Origin: Chloranthus sessilifolius | Taxonomy: Eukaryota > Streptophyta > Magnoliopsida > Chloranthales > Chloranthaceae | Assembly: GCA_021018995.1 (NCBI GenBank) | Contig: CM037597.1 | Coordinates: 8,135,299-8,199,298 of the forward strand | Direction of reading: 5' to 3' | DNA length: 64,000 nucleotides | Part shown: positions 35,601-48,300 of the stretch, piece after piece | Position numbering within the stretch: position 1 is the first letter of the stretch | How the letters are laid out: every line of letters begins with the position of its first letter | Notes under the pieces: model-generated | What the model was told of the DNA's origin: nothing | The model's input: the letters and a program-made list of their open reading frames with translations, nothing else | Database searches by the model: none | Position numbers and translations under genes: made by a program

Positions 35601-37827
35601 CCACCAATACGAAGAGTTGGAAGCGTCCACAAATATCAGTGTAAACTATTTCTAGCAAACTCGTGCTCCTGATAGCTCACTTCTTATTAGTCTTCATGAG
35701 TTGTCCTTTAATGCAATATACACAAGTATTAAAATCAGAGAAATCGAGCTCATCAATATATCATTTTTAATTAATTTCTCTATTCTATATTTCAATATAT
35801 GGCCTAAACGTTTATGTTGTAAAATAAAGGAGTTGTCGATTGCTTATTTTCGTTCCTTACTAACTTTATCATTCGCATGCATAGAAACTAAATATTGGGC
35901 GTAAAATAAATTCAAGTTCAATTTATAAAAATTGCCCACTAGTGAGTTACCATCTATAATATCAAAATCAAATAATAAAGTAAAAATATTATGTCCAAAT
36001 TTAAATTCAAAACCTAATGAATTCAATTTAGAAATTAATATAAGGTTTCTAGTGATATTTGAAACGTAAATAATATCAACTAAATCTAAAATAAAATCAT
36101 TATCTAAAATAAGACGAAGTCCCAATGGCCTTCACATCTGCTTCTAGCTCCCAATTGAATTGAAATCTCTACATTAAATTACTTATATGAATATTTGCAC
36201 CAGAATCTATCCACCAAGTATTGTATGTAGCTTCAACATAAAGTGATTTAAAATACACAAAGATCAGGTCATTATCTCTCTTAACTAGTCAATCTCTGTA
36301 TTTCTGGCAATCATTCTTGATGTATTTATTCTACTTAGAGAAATGACACTTGATATTAGAAGTAGATCCGCTAACTTCTCCTTGTTTGGTTGCCAATGGA
36401 AAAGCTTTTACGTTCTTTCCTTTATATGATCCCTCTTTATTCTTAAAATTTTCTTTTGATGGTCTAAAAACGGCGTAATGAGCATTTTCAGGTTTTTCAG
36501 CATTAAGTCTTTCTTCTTCTTGGACACGATGAGCGATTAGTTCGTTCATTTTTTATTTCTTTTTTTGCCTGTTATAATAAATCTTGAACGGACCAAATTG
36601 TTCAGGAAGAAAAGTCATGATGAAGTGAATAAGATAATCCTCAGAAAAGCTCTTGTCCATTTCTTTTAATTGAGTAGTCATGCCACTCATTCTCATAATG
36701 TGCTTCCGTACGCCACTATGACCATCGTATTTTATGGTTCCCATTTTAACAATAAGACTACCGGCAAGCGCCTTAAAAGTCCCTTAAAATTATTTTTGAA
36801 TGACTTGCATGTATTCCTTTGCATTAGTGAATCAATAATACCTTATTGGATCGCATCAGTAATGAAACTCTTTATAATAATAAGGCTCATATAATTTGAT
36901 CTATCTCACTTTTCTAAGTTTGTATTATTCACTTCCAGATCCTCAACTGAAGCGTTGGCAATGAGCACCTTATGTTATCAAATCATATAGCATAGTAAAG
37001 ATTCATGCAACCTAGAATAATTTGGATTTGTTCTTTCCATTTGTCATAGTTTGACCCATTTAAAGATTCAATTCCAACAATTATAATAGTAATGCAAGAT
37101 TTAAATTATGTAAATAAATATAATAAAATTAAAACTAATGCGGTTTTATTGAAAAACAATTTATATCGTTATAACCCTCCGTTAGGTCAAGTCATAACAC
37201 ACTAGCCGCTTCCTCAATTTATATTATTGATTGTGGTACTAATTGAATCGTTATAGTCATCCTTTGGGTCGAGTCACAACACGTTAGCAATACCTACACA
37301 TAAAATAATGAATAGCAAAATACAACCATCACACAACATTAAGCGATTCATCACCGTTTGGCAGAAGTAATCCCTCAAGTTGTGATGTCAACGTTTACTA
37401 CACACTTTTACTGAATTTGTAACACGGTCTTTTACAAAAATAAATATCACTATGAAAACCACAACACTAGGAAAGATCATCACCGTTAGGCAGAAGAATC
37501 CTTCCAATTAAGCTATGTTTTCTATTTGAGTTTTATAATATTTTAAATGTTTACAAAAGTGATTAAATAATAAAATAAAATAAAATAAATAAGTCACTTA
37601 ATGATTCCATTAAACATGCTCATGACAACAAGTAGCCTAATATTAATTTAATTAGCCAACTCTTTTATGAAGGCAAATAAGACCAAAAACCCATTTAAAG
37701 AAGTGTGCGATCAAGAATTCTCGAAATTACACAAGAAGATGTGACGTAACAATTAGACCATTCGGATCATGCAGTTATAATATCTAATACTCATATTTCC
37801 AACAAATCTCTCGCCAGATAGTTACAG

Positions 37828-37830
<3 letters not shown>

Positions 37831-37868
<38 letters not shown>
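37831..37868. repeat. AAT microsatellite
   Basis: About thirteen AAT units within the untranslated part of the copia fossil. Confidence 0.85.
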
Positions 37869-37869
<1 letters not shown>

Positions 37870-38365
37870 GTCTAATTTTGAAATTGCCCTTAGATAGACC
37901 TTTCACACCTTAAAGTGAAAAAGCGTAATAATAACAAAGATTTTAATATAATCATCTTAGGGTCTTTGTTTAAAACATCTAGATTCAAATTTTAGCAGTC
38001 AAACAAGGTAAACGGACCATTAATCTACTACGTAGTTTCTAGCGTACTCTCTCCTGATCCATCCTTGTTTTATATGATAAGATCTTTTTTTTGTGTAATT
38101 TATTTAACCTTTGTGAGTTACCTTCAATGGCCCGTTTAGAGATCTAAAGAAAACTAATGGCCCACAAGAGTAATAATAGCAGGCAATAGATCAATAAAAA
38201 AAAACAATGGGTTTGATGGAATCAAAACCTAATAAACCCGATGCTCTGATACCAATTATAAGTTTCAACACCACGAATGATTTAGAGTGGACACGTTCGA
38301 TTGCATGCAACACCTCAAGAAATTGTATTTTGGTCTTCTGCCGATCGAGAATGAATTTTTGATTA

Positions 38366-38513
38366 CACTACAAAAAATAAGACTATTAGTCCTATCACTA
38401 CAAAAAACTTCCGTTACAAAAATAATAGCGGCAGTTTTTTTGTAGCGACAGGACTAATAACAGCAGTTTTTTATTAAAAAAATCTGCTGCTAATAGTCTT
38501 ATTTATTGTAGTG
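38366..38513. mobile_element. CACTA-type MITE, 148 bp
   Basis: Begins CACTACAAAAAATAAGACTA and ends with the inverted counterpart TAGTCTTATTTATTGTAGTG, 24-bp inverted ends with one mismatch. TTA flanks both sides (38363-38365 and 38514-38516). CACTACA ends and a 3-bp duplication are diagnostic of CACTA/En-Spm. An internal second CACTACAAAAAA and TTTTTTTGTAGCG suggest a composite interior. Confidence 0.85.
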
Positions 38514-38532
38514 TTAATTTTTACATTACAAC

Positions 38533-38740
38533 CATAAATCAAAATTTTTGCCGAATTGCATCGGTTTCGGACCCCATTGAAACGAAATCCCAAAAATTTT
38601 GGTCAAACATTGCGGCCTTCAAAATATTGGCGTACCGAAATTTCGGCCTGGCCCACAAGATTTCGGCCGAAATCCCAAAATTTCAGTGATAATCTTAATT
38701 TTGGTTGGAACCAAAACCGAAACCAATATTTTGATCCTTG
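38533..38740. mobile_element. Word element, CGAAATTTCG family (copy 4)
   Basis: Ends CATAAATCAAAATTTTTGCC and CAATATTTTGATCCTTG. The body has GAAATTTCGGCC, CGGTTTCGG and AAAACCGAAACC words. A perfect 8-bp ATTACAAC flanks it (38525-38532 and 38741-38748). Confidence 0.85.
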
Positions 38741-38959
38741 ATTACAACTACCAATATTTGCATATGAGATTCATGTCTCGTATGCCATCATCATTTCTCG
38801 ATATGACGATTACATACATAGCTTGTCTGCGGTCAAAACGCATTCAAATGAGCCCAATATGTGTGCATCTGACTGTGTGAGTGGAAGCACCGGTTTACGC
38901 ATTTGATAATACCACATGAATGATGCATGGGTTCAAGCTTCGTGCCAAACTGGTCAAGC

Positions 38960-39141
38960 CGAAGGTAACAAATCGGTTTCGGTATCGGGTATCGGGTATC
39001 GGGTATCGGTCCTTGGAGGACCGATACAAATCGGCCGATACTTGCCTTTTTTTTTTTTTTTTTTTAAATATGGGTATCGACCGATATTGATACCGAGTTG
39101 GATACCGATACATATCAGTATCGGCCGATATTTGATACCTT
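38960..39141. mobile_element. Word element, TATCGG family (copy 5)
   Basis: Left CGAAGGTAACAAATCGG and right CCGATATTTGATACCTT. The interior has repeated GGGTATC, a T-rich core and TATCGGCCGATA. Flanks GGTCAAGC (38952-38959) and GGTCATGC (39142-39149) differ at one base. Confidence 0.75.
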
Positions 39142-39731
39142 GGTCATGCCAAATTATGGTTACAGTAGAGGCGATCAACTTAACAGCTCTACTCGGATTG
39201 GTTCAAAAAATGAGAGTTTTAGCTCTCTTAAACTTGGCTTGAGAACTGAGCTGAACTTTTTTATCTCAAGCTTGCTTGAAATATAATCGAGCTAAGGCTG
39301 AGCCTTGTAAAGCTCGTCTCGATTCACCTCGACTTGATTAGTTTTATATATAATATTTTATATAACTTTTAAATTTATTTACTCTTTCACCCTTATAAGT
39401 AATTGTTATATAATTAACTTTTTATAATTATTTTGCTTTTTTTATCTTAATAAATAATCACTAGATTCATGTAATGGTTACTCATAATAGATAAATATGA
39501 ACTTAAACCTATAACCTTAATTGATCATCTATTAAAGCTCCCGCTTTCTGTCTCCTACTCGTCCTCCATTAAATGTCTCTCACACACTCTCCATACGGCA
39601 TTAACCGCTCCGATATGGCCACACGGCTAATCACCATCATCTCTTAACTCCATTTACTGCTATGGGCAGCAAACACTACATCTCAAATTCTCAGGTAACT
39701 TTAATCTGAGATTTAAGACTTTTAATTAATA
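39142..39731. other. Spacer with a weak GAGCT/CTCG-word patch
   Basis: About 39175-39335 repeats GAGCT, AGCTC and CTCGA words in both orientations and may be another degenerate word element. The remainder is AT-rich with nothing recognised. Confidence 0.35.
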
Positions 39732-39866
39732 GGTAATGATCACCTAACTCAAGTCACTAAGTGATTCGAGCGAGTACTATCAGATCGCAATCAAATGGTG
39801 ACCGCCATGTGATTTGACGATCACCTGCTTTAGTCACTCATGATTCGAATCAGGTGATTATTACTC
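39732..39866. mobile_element. Small foldback element, AGTCACT/TCAGGTGA words
   Basis: Left GGTAATGATCACCTAACTCA pairs imperfectly with right GAATCAGGTGATTATTAC. Inside are AAGTCACTAAGTGATTCGAG and GTGACCGCCATGTGATTTG. No certain target duplication. Confidence 0.5.
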
Positions 39867-40387
39867 TTTAATCGATACTTAGGGCAATAAATTTAATCAT
39901 CTTCCTTTTCCAATCTAGTCATCTCAATTCTGATCGATCTACTAAACCCCTACTTTCTCTACTGGACTAAAAGAGGTTATGATTACTATTTATTAAATTT
40001 TATTAGGACTTTTATTTGTTAAAAATGACCAAAGATGAGGTTTAAAATTTTGTGTAGATTTCACGAGGATTGACCAGTTTGGAGAGGGAGATCAACCTAA
40101 CTTCGTCCTTAGTACAGAGGGGTGTTACCTATTACTTTTGTTTTGTTGGGGATGTCTACAATATAGACAACTAAAATGTAGTGTATGTACAAACTTAGAC
40201 ACATAGAAGATCTATTTTTGACACAACACACCGGGAGGAGACCCCAACAAATGGCGGGAGCAAGTGTGGTGAATAGAACCCATGACCTATTACTTCGACA
40301 AGGAAAAAGTATGAGTTGAGTTATTGTTTAACGAGTTGACTAATGTGTTTGGCATAGCTCTCGAGGGCTTAAAAATGAAGAGGGTAA
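39867..40387. other. Unassigned spacer
   Basis: No coding signal or repeat end was recognised. Confidence 0.35.
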
Positions 40388-40880
40388 GGCTAGGGCCTCA
40401 AAAAGCCGGCTATCCATCGGGCCGGGTGAGGGGTTAATAAGTTAAAGGCCGTAAGCTCGGCCCCACTTGTATATCACTTTTAGTTATACATTAAATCTAT
40501 TAATATAAGTGTATAAAATATATTATATTATTTACAATCAAATTACAAAAATAGCACTCAATATTAATATTAGATTTATCAAGCGGATAGTTGTAGTGAT
40601 ATTTTCTTACTTCAAATATTTATAAAGAGAGGTCTTAGAATTTTCTTTTCCTTCATTTGATATATTTTTCTATAGCTTTAATATATAAAAAAATTACAAA
40701 AGAAAAAACATTTAGACAAAACATTAATAACTAATGAAGCCCGACTCGCATCGCAACCCATCTAAGTTAGGGCTAGGGTTGGGCATATCAAAGTCTGCCT
40801 AAGTTAGGGCCTAGCCTTTGCCCATAGGGTCAGACTAGATTTTAGGGAGGCTCGGCCCTAACACGGCCCATTGACAACCC
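40388..40880. mobile_element. Word element, GGCCGGGC family (copy 3)
   Basis: Left AGGGCCTCAAAAAGCCGGC and right GGCCCATTGACAACCCC are imperfect inverted forms of the family ends. GGGCCGGGT, GGGCCTAGCC and CTCGGCCCTAAC lie around an AT-rich core. The flanks are ambiguous. Confidence 0.65.
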
Positions 40881-40904
40881 CAACCGGCTTTATCAGGTCC
40901 CAAT

Positions 40905-41118
40905 TCTCCTTGATAACTCATTACATAGCAAGATTTACCTGTTCAGCAGTTCTCCCCTCTCTACTCACTCATTGCTAGAGCAGATTTTATTTGCTATGGT
41001 AGAGAGTTAGCAGAGAGCGAGGAGGTAGTTGCTAGAGCAGGTAAATCTTGCTTTGCAAAGAGTTAGCAAAGAGAATGGAAACCTGCTATAATAGGTGAGA
41101 GAGCTATCCAAAACAGAG
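40905..41118. mobile_element. Relative of the 3162-3529 Harbinger-like MITE
   Basis: Shares AGCAAGATTTACCTGTTCAG, GCTAGAGCAGGTAAATCTTG and AAGAGTTAGCAAAGAGAATG with that element. The outer ends are degenerate. Confidence 0.55.
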
Positions 41119-41171
41119 CCTTAACTCTTCAAGTATACAAATTATTTAACTTGAAAATACATAAATAAATT

Positions 41172-41592
41172 GAGAAAAAGGGAGTTATTACTTACACACG
41201 CTATTCAAGTGATTGCACCAAATTTAAAGAAAGACTTGGTATTTTAGAGACATGTGATATGTAAAAATGCAATATGGGCCGTCTGATTTGAACTTCATGT
41301 TCAATAGATCTCTGTCACATAAAATTGGAGCAAAACGATTTACTTGTCATATGATCTATTGTAGTTAACTGTTGAATTATATAATGACCTTTGACTCTAT
41401 TTAATCAAATGATAAAAATTATATTTTATTCTAATCTTTTGCCATTAATATCTTTAAATTATGGCCTTCAAATCAAACGGCATAGATGATGTTTTCACAT
41501 AGTAGAGGTCATCAAACTTGTAAGTCTTTCTTTTAAATTCGGTGCACTCAGGTGCAATCACTTGAAAAACGTGTGCAAGTAATGGTTCCCTT
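41172..41592. mobile_element. Long-inverted-repeat element
   Basis: Left arm (GTTATTACTTACACACG, AAGTGATTGCACCAAATTTA) is mirrored at the right (TTCGGTGCA..TGCAATCACTTGAAAA, GTGCAAGTAATGG), with arms exceeding 50 bp. Arm length suggests a Mutator-like MITE, but no clear 9-bp duplication was found. Related to 30455-31268. Confidence 0.65.
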
Positions 41593-41599
41593 AAACAAA

Positions 41600-42470
41600 A
41601 AAACGGCTATCAGGTATTGTTAACTGTTACCAATTTCTTCCGTGTAAAAGGAAACAGGCATTGTCAATCTCCCTTGAATGCTATTTTGTCCAAATGTCAA
41701 AACCTACTTTCCTAATTTGCCTGCTCCTAAATAATGGTAGTGCACCTTCCTGACCTTTGGCTAAAGGAGATTAGCCTGGACATAATGATAAATTTCAGCG
41801 AATTTCTCCAAAATTCTCCGAAATAGGAGTCAAACGAAAGTTTCGGCAAGTACACTGAATCACCGAAATCTTAAAATTATATCAATTTAGGCGGAATTAT
41901 TACCCTGTTTTAAATATTAAAAGATATGTTTTAAAGAGGCCCGGGACTAATCTATTCAAACCCATCCCAGGGTGCTGGGTCCACATAGCATCCATCCGAA
42001 GGATCGAGATCTACGACAATTTGTCCAAGGACGATCAAAGGCCACACAAAAAATTTGGACATGATTCGTTGCATACCCAAAGTCCAAAATGTGGTTAAAG
42101 GGAGAAATTTTCAATATACCAAGATGTGTGGGCAGTACTCAAACTTTGACCAGAGTTTTAACCACAAAAAAACTTTTTTTTAATCTTTTTTATAGATCAC
42201 ATGCCACATGGCACATGATTCAAAAACCAAAAGGTTCTTCGCAAAAACATAAAAATTTCCAAATCTTTTGATCAGTAAGTGGGATTCAACCTGCAACCTT
42301 AAGGTTGAATTATGGTGCACCTTCAATTTGAGCTCAGGCCCAAATTCCCTACTGCATAAAAACTATAGTGGAAGTAAAACAATGCACACAAGAAAATATA
42401 CATACACAAAGAAGAAAATGTACCTACAGCTTATACACAAATACACTACATATATCATTGAGCTGTCTAA
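41600..42470. other. Spacer downstream of the BTB gene
   Basis: Holds a SINE-like fragment on the minus strand (42278-42345, with GGGATTCAACCTGCAACCTT and GGTGCACC) and a weak AAATTTC/CCGAAA patch (41795-41880). No gene was recognised. Confidence 0.4.
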
Positions 42471-42651
42471 TATACAATTTTAACCTACAAACTATCGTAC
42501 AATGTCCCTGAACCGTACGATCATTCTTACATACTACGAGCAAGCATCCTTGCCCCTCTTTACCTGTGCACAAGTAGTACCAGTATACACCTACCGAGAT
42601 TTCGTCCCATAGGATGGTTCAAAACCGTGTCAATAACACTTTCTGATGCCT
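42471..42651 (-). other. Probable 3' UTR of the BTB gene
   Basis: Directly follows the stop codon in the gene's direction. On that strand it carries GTATATTAGACAGC and TGTAGTGTAT-like signals further on. The end point is approximate. Confidence 0.4.
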
Positions 42652-43260
42652 TCAGGTTATTGGCTTCCAAACAGTCAGAACCTCCTGAAACATCTCAACC
42701 ATCAATTCCCTATCGGCATGCCGAAAGAGGCCGTTGATCTCATCCCTCACATCATATATCTTGCCGAATTCAAACAAGTACGTCAAACACCCTTTCTTCA
42801 GCTTTTCAAGTTGGTACAACCAAGCATCTTGCAGCCGCTCAAGGACATTACCCGAATTAATATCCTCCAAGAGGCTTTCCTCACAACACTCCTTGAGGTC
42901 CGTGATATCATACTTATTTGCCGCCGCAATCAACTGCAGCCGATGCTTCCAAAACTCTTCTTGCTTTATCCCACCGTAGATGTAACTTAAGAGAGCTGCA
43001 CAAGATTCCAAGGACATGTCCTCGATCTCGATCATGGACGACTCCTTTTCTTTGAGGTTGTGTGCGAACATGCCCTTAAACACGGGAGAGCTCCCCGAGA
43101 GTACGGCCTTGTGGGCCATAAGGGTACCGGTGGAAGTTTTGATAGTGACGTCGGCGTGGATGCTCTCCTCAAGCATGCGAGAGAGGCAACGTAGAGTGCC
43201 TTTGTTAGATAGAGACTGCAGCGTACCTCCGTTCAGCCATATAGAACTGGCCTCGCCACC
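42652..43260 (-). CDS. BTB gene exon 4 (terminal)
   Basis: 609 nt after acceptor CCCAG (43262-43261). Encodes GGEASSIWLNGG, the entire BTB domain and the BACK-like tail, 202 codons and a stop. Confidence 0.95.
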   Translation of the reverse strand, partial: GGEASSIWLNGGTLQSLSNKGTLRCLSRMLEESIHADVTIKTSTGTLMAHKAVLSGSSPVFKGMFAHNLKEKESSMIEIEDMSLESCAALLSYIYGGIKQEEFWKHRLQLIAAANKYDITDLKECCEESLLEDINSGNVLERLQDAWLYQLEKLKKGCLTYLFEFGKIYDVRDEINGLFRHADRELMVEMFQEVLTVWKPIT

Positions 43261-45296
43261 CTGGGTATAAAGAATTGGATTTCATATGAGAGAAAGTAGG
43301 TTTTAAATAGTAAGTATAAATGTTTGTAAAAAAGCTAATTGATCAGATAGTCTGGAGTCTTCAAAAGATTCGATAGTCTGAATCAGTTAAAGATCAAATG
43401 GCGGGGGACAAAGTCTAGAGATAGTTATCGTGGTTAAGCTGCCGGTCAAGGATTTGAGCAAAGTTGGAAGGTATGGTTCAACCATCAAAAGAGTCAAATC
43501 AATGATTGTCCAAGTTGGTCCATTGATTAAATGGTACCCGTCATAATAAAAATGGGAACTGCTACTAACCCTCACCAAACACTGAATATCCCCCATTAAG
43601 TACAGCTGAGAGCCATTGACTGCTTTGAATCGGACGATGGAGATTGTTTTTCGTTCCAATTTTCCACACAACTGATCTTGAGAATATCATTAGATGATCA
43701 ATTTTTTATTCCATGTGGCACACATCCCAAAAAGTAACCTGTGAGCATTATGCGTGCCATGTGGTCTTTGGGTCACTTTTTTGGGATATGCCACGTGGAA
43801 TAAAAAACTGTCTGATTATATGCACATGATCTCAAGATCAGTCATGTAAAGATTGGAACGAAAAAACTATCTCTATCGTCCGATTCAAAGCTTTTAACGA
43901 TTTCAGCTGTACTTAATGTTGGATATTCAGTAGTTGGTGGGAGGTTAGTAGCAGTCGCCTAAAATTTATATCTTTGTTACATGTGTACCTGCTACCATCT
44001 GATCAGATGGTGTTGGGATTCAGGAAAACATGCCCTATTGCCTGATTTTTATGTCAGGCAACGAAACATACTGTCCTTACGTCGCAACAGGGTCGGGTCA
44101 TGAATAACATTTGATTCACTTCTATCTAAAAGATGGAAATAATAGAAGGTACCCGACTCAAGTGACAACCTCTGGCACTTGGATCAACTCAAAATGACAG
44201 CCCTCTTAAATAGACTGATAATTTGAAGCACCAAACCAGCGAAATGTCCAGAATAAACTTCCACTGATTTGTGTGCTCATAAATGGTAGTGCCCGTTCCA
44301 AGGCTTGACCATTTGGACAATAAAAGGAGATTGTCCCGTACCTAATACCAGCTCAAAGATTAAAGGTGCTCACATTAAGAGGACAGATCTTCAGGTCCAG
44401 AAATTCAACGTCGATTACGAACCGCCCATGAAAGGCAGTGTCAACAGGCCAGACAAAATCCTCGCTGGTCCGGAGAAGTCTCTCGTGAACTGCAGTAAGA
44501 AATTATGTCAGTTGAAACTCAAACAAACCTCAATATGAAGAAAGGCATATGCACAGAAAATCACCATCCTTACATGGTTTACCCAAATTTTATGGAATCG
44601 GGGATTTAAACCACGATACAAATCAGTATATCGGCTAGGTTTCAAGCCGATATGTATTGGATATATCAGATACATATCGGCCAAAGCAGACGATATTAAA
44701 GGACCCTTATATATATATATATAACAAATTTGCCCAAAGGACATATTTGGTATCATATCCGGTAAATATGGATACATATCCGCCGATATTGACCGAGTTT
44801 GACCCGATATTTGACCCATACAAAAGCGGGGGCATATATTGTATCGGATGGGGCCTAATCCGATACATATCGGCCGATATTTGAAACCATGATATGAATG
44901 ACTCACGTTGGCAAAATAGTATGAGGTTCACTTGTGTCCATATGATCAGAAAATTAGTGAAAATTTGATTTACTGACAAGGAATGTTTTCCAACGGAATA
45001 GTTGGAGGCAATTTATAAAGGACTAAAAATTTGAATCTAACATCAGATTTTATAGAAGCACGTATGATTAAAATCTTCTCAATAACTGATTATATATGCA
45101 TTTCCATCAATATTTGAGGGGAATTAATAATATTCTATGTTTGTTTGGTTAATATTTCAATGACCTAAAAAACTGCCATGATGAAAGGAACTCTAACGGT
45201 CTATTATTTGATACAACATGCATGTCCAAAAGGTTCTAAACCACAGATTACATCTGATCCACAACAGAACAGTTAGAGACAAACTTCACAGTAGAT

Positions 45297-45349
<53 letters not shown>

Positions 45350-48300
45350 TAATGGAGTTTTAAATACTCAATATATTATATTGATACTAAATTATACATG
45401 GCGATTGACAGATATCTTTGAACACAATGGGAGATATCTTAACTATTATAATGCGAGAAGGCTGAATATCACAAGTACTATTTTTTAAAAATTACTGAAA
45501 TGCCCTTTCATCTCTTATTATTAGTTGTTGCTATTAATTCTAATACAAAAATCCGTAATCTCCCTCCCTCTGGCATCACACGTGAGTTCCTCGAGTGGAA
45601 CTATAATTGTAGGATCTCATACCCATTGAACTATCATTCCAATCAAAACCAATTAGTAATGGAAGAGGCACAACTCAATGTTTTAAGGTATTGGGAGAGC
45701 GTTTGGAGTGTCCCCCCCCCCCTTTCTCTCACAAGTACCACCAAGCTCGAACCCCTGACCTGGATCTGATACCATTTGTAGGATCTTGAACCCCATTGAG
45801 CTACCATTCCGACCAAAACCAATTGGTGACGAGGCACAATTCAATGTTTTAAGGTGTTGGGAGAGGGTTGTACAGGGACACAACAATAATGTTTTACCGT
45901 TTCTTTGATTCCTTGAGAGGCAGACTGCTTGGCAGACAACTAGGAAAAGAATGGGAAGAATAGCTTATGTAAACCTTGGATCCCTGATTTTTTGGTGTTA
46001 CCCTATTGCTAGTCTGATTTCTGGTTCATCTTTGCTGTCCAAATTTCTAGTGGAGCCGATTGTTTCCCTCTAGGGGCATATTTGTATTATATTTTTTAGG
46101 TTTCTTAATAATCCCACTTATTCCTGATAAAAATAAAAATAAATAAATTCTGGCCATCCCTACTTTTTCCGTCAGTCTTCAATCTGCACTCCACAGTACA
46201 ATGCACTAACTTGATAAAATGAAAGTAGGAGACAACTGTAGGGATGCAACTTTGGAACCGAAACCGCCGAAAAACCGACCCTTTGAACCGGACCGAAGCT
46301 GACTTAAAACTGAAAACACTGAAACCGATTCCCAATCAATGCAGTTTCATTTTTGGGTGGCCTAAACCGGAAACCTATTAGGTAGGTTTAGAAAATCGAC
46401 CCAAAATAGGAAAAACTGGAAAAAAAATCAAAGAAAAAACAGTAAAACAGAAAAAAGCCAAAAATATGAATTAAAAAATATTTTTAAAAAATGAAAAAAA
46501 AAAATTTGAACTGATATTTGTTGGTTTCAGTTAGGTTTTGGTTCTGAGTTTTCGAAACTTAAACGAACGAAAAACCAAAATTTTCGGTTTCTGTTTGGTT
46601 CGGTTAACCGAATCTGTGAAGAACAGGAATTTCTTGAGGAAACTGCGGCCTAGAACATTGTCTAAACACCAAAGGTTTGCAGGTGGATCTATAAGATATA
46701 TTAAAAATAAATAAAATCTAAAAGGTTGCAAATTTCAAAGACAGAATAGTAGCTAAGACAGTAGAAAAACATCTCTTGAAAAAACTGCAACCTAGAACAT
46801 TGTCTAACTACCAATGGTTTGCAGGTGGATCTATAATGTTTAAAAAAAAAACATTAAATCTAACAGATTAAAAATTTGGAAGACAGAAGAGTAGCTAGGA
46901 CACAATAGAAAAATTAAAGTCAAATATGAAGCTGTTTTTGTAGCTTAATGACAATTTAATAGATATAGTGAGAGCTGATAAAGGAATAACTTATCAATGT
47001 ATAAAAAATAAAATTCATCTCAGATATTGGGCCGCAAATTTCTCAGTCAACTTAGCCAATTTGTTCTAAATCTCTACTGATTCAGCCAAATTGTTTTTTT
47101 TTTAAATGACAGAACACACAAGCCGTCTGCCAATATTTTGAAGTGAGTACCTAGTTTCTAAAGAATTTTTTCACAAAAAAAGAGGTACAATTCAATCACC
47201 ATTTTCCATTGACCGCTCAACTCATGACTCATACTGAACATCATCTCTTAGTGCCAGCCAACTCAAGCAATTACATGAACAGATTAACCATCACAGACCC
47301 GTCAGATGTTAATAAAAACGAATAAACCAAAGTTCTCATTGTCGTTAAAATAATAGAAAAAATAAAAGAGATTGGCTGTGGTACTTGCTTCCAAAAGCAG
47401 GAGACCTGAGTTCAAATCCCCTCCCCCCCTTGAGGCTACCCTAGGGATTTATATCCTGTGCTGACACGGCATGTGCTGAATTTGGGGTGCGCATGTGCCC
47501 CTGGGATTAGGGGGGTGCTCTAAGAGGCCCGGATACCCAGGTTATCAAAAATATATATATAGATAACACCTTCAGCCGCATACTTATTAGGCCACATGGT
47601 ACACATATTTTTTACCGATTGACTTCGTCCTAGAGATCATGTGGATTCATCCCATCTAATCCAAGCACTTCAATATGGACCCTACGCATAATTGCCAGGA
47701 GTTGGTACGGGTACAGGTACGTTTAGGTGAAAAAAGTTTCGGGTACATTTTTATTGATACGTTTTTTGTACAACATTGGAACACCATAGAAACAAAATTG
47801 ATACGTTATAGGTACGAAAATAGAAACGGAATCAATGCGTTACAGGTACGTAATAGATATGGCACTGGTACGATATATAGATATGAGATGAATTCGTCAT
47901 AGAACGTTATTGGTGCGATAAAGAAGTGTAATAATGATTTTGGACAGTGTGTGATATGAGTGGAACATTGGTACTTTTTGTAACTCTATATGATAATTAT
48001 ATTTATATGCAAGTATTAATATTTATATTTTTGAAGACAATGTTCTCATTTTACTCCCAACTTAATGAAAGAGCTGCTATAACACCAACATAACTAGTTA
48101 ACTACATCCATACTTCCATCGATAAGCTCACAAAATAAAAGAAATAAGATTAGTCAACTCTAAGAATCCGTGAACATTAGATTTTACTTAAACTAATGGA
48201 TCTACAAAAGAAATTATATAGAAGGTCGAGATTCATTTCAAAAGAAAGATATAGAAGTACTAATTAAAGGCAAAACTGGTTTCTTTTATAATAGAAATGA

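Larger units (their letters stand above)
32118..38365 (-). mobile_element. Ty1/copia retrotransposon fossil
   Basis: Read on the minus strand, the parts appear in copia order: a 5' LTR remnant (about 38365-38257), a primer-binding site matching initiator tRNA-Met (38254-38243), gag-like text (about 37050-36330), integrase region (about 36120-35150), reverse transcriptase and RNase H (about 34400-33155, with YVDNILLV, DMKDLGKASYVI and GYSDDDYAG), a polypurine tract (about 32676-32661) and a 3' LTR (32660-32118). It is broken many times (roughly ten or more). The 5' LTR is cut short by a CACTA-type MITE or earlier loss. Clearly old. Confidence 0.85.

Noticed and set aside
38556-39286. Cluster of short open frames on both strands
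   Set aside because: They coincide with two word elements carrying flanking duplications; the peptides are translations of TATCGG and GAAATTTCGG words.
45300-45488. Open frame starting in the TG/TA microsatellite
   Set aside because: The first 20 residues are a Tyr-Ile run from the microsatellite and the rest matches nothing known.
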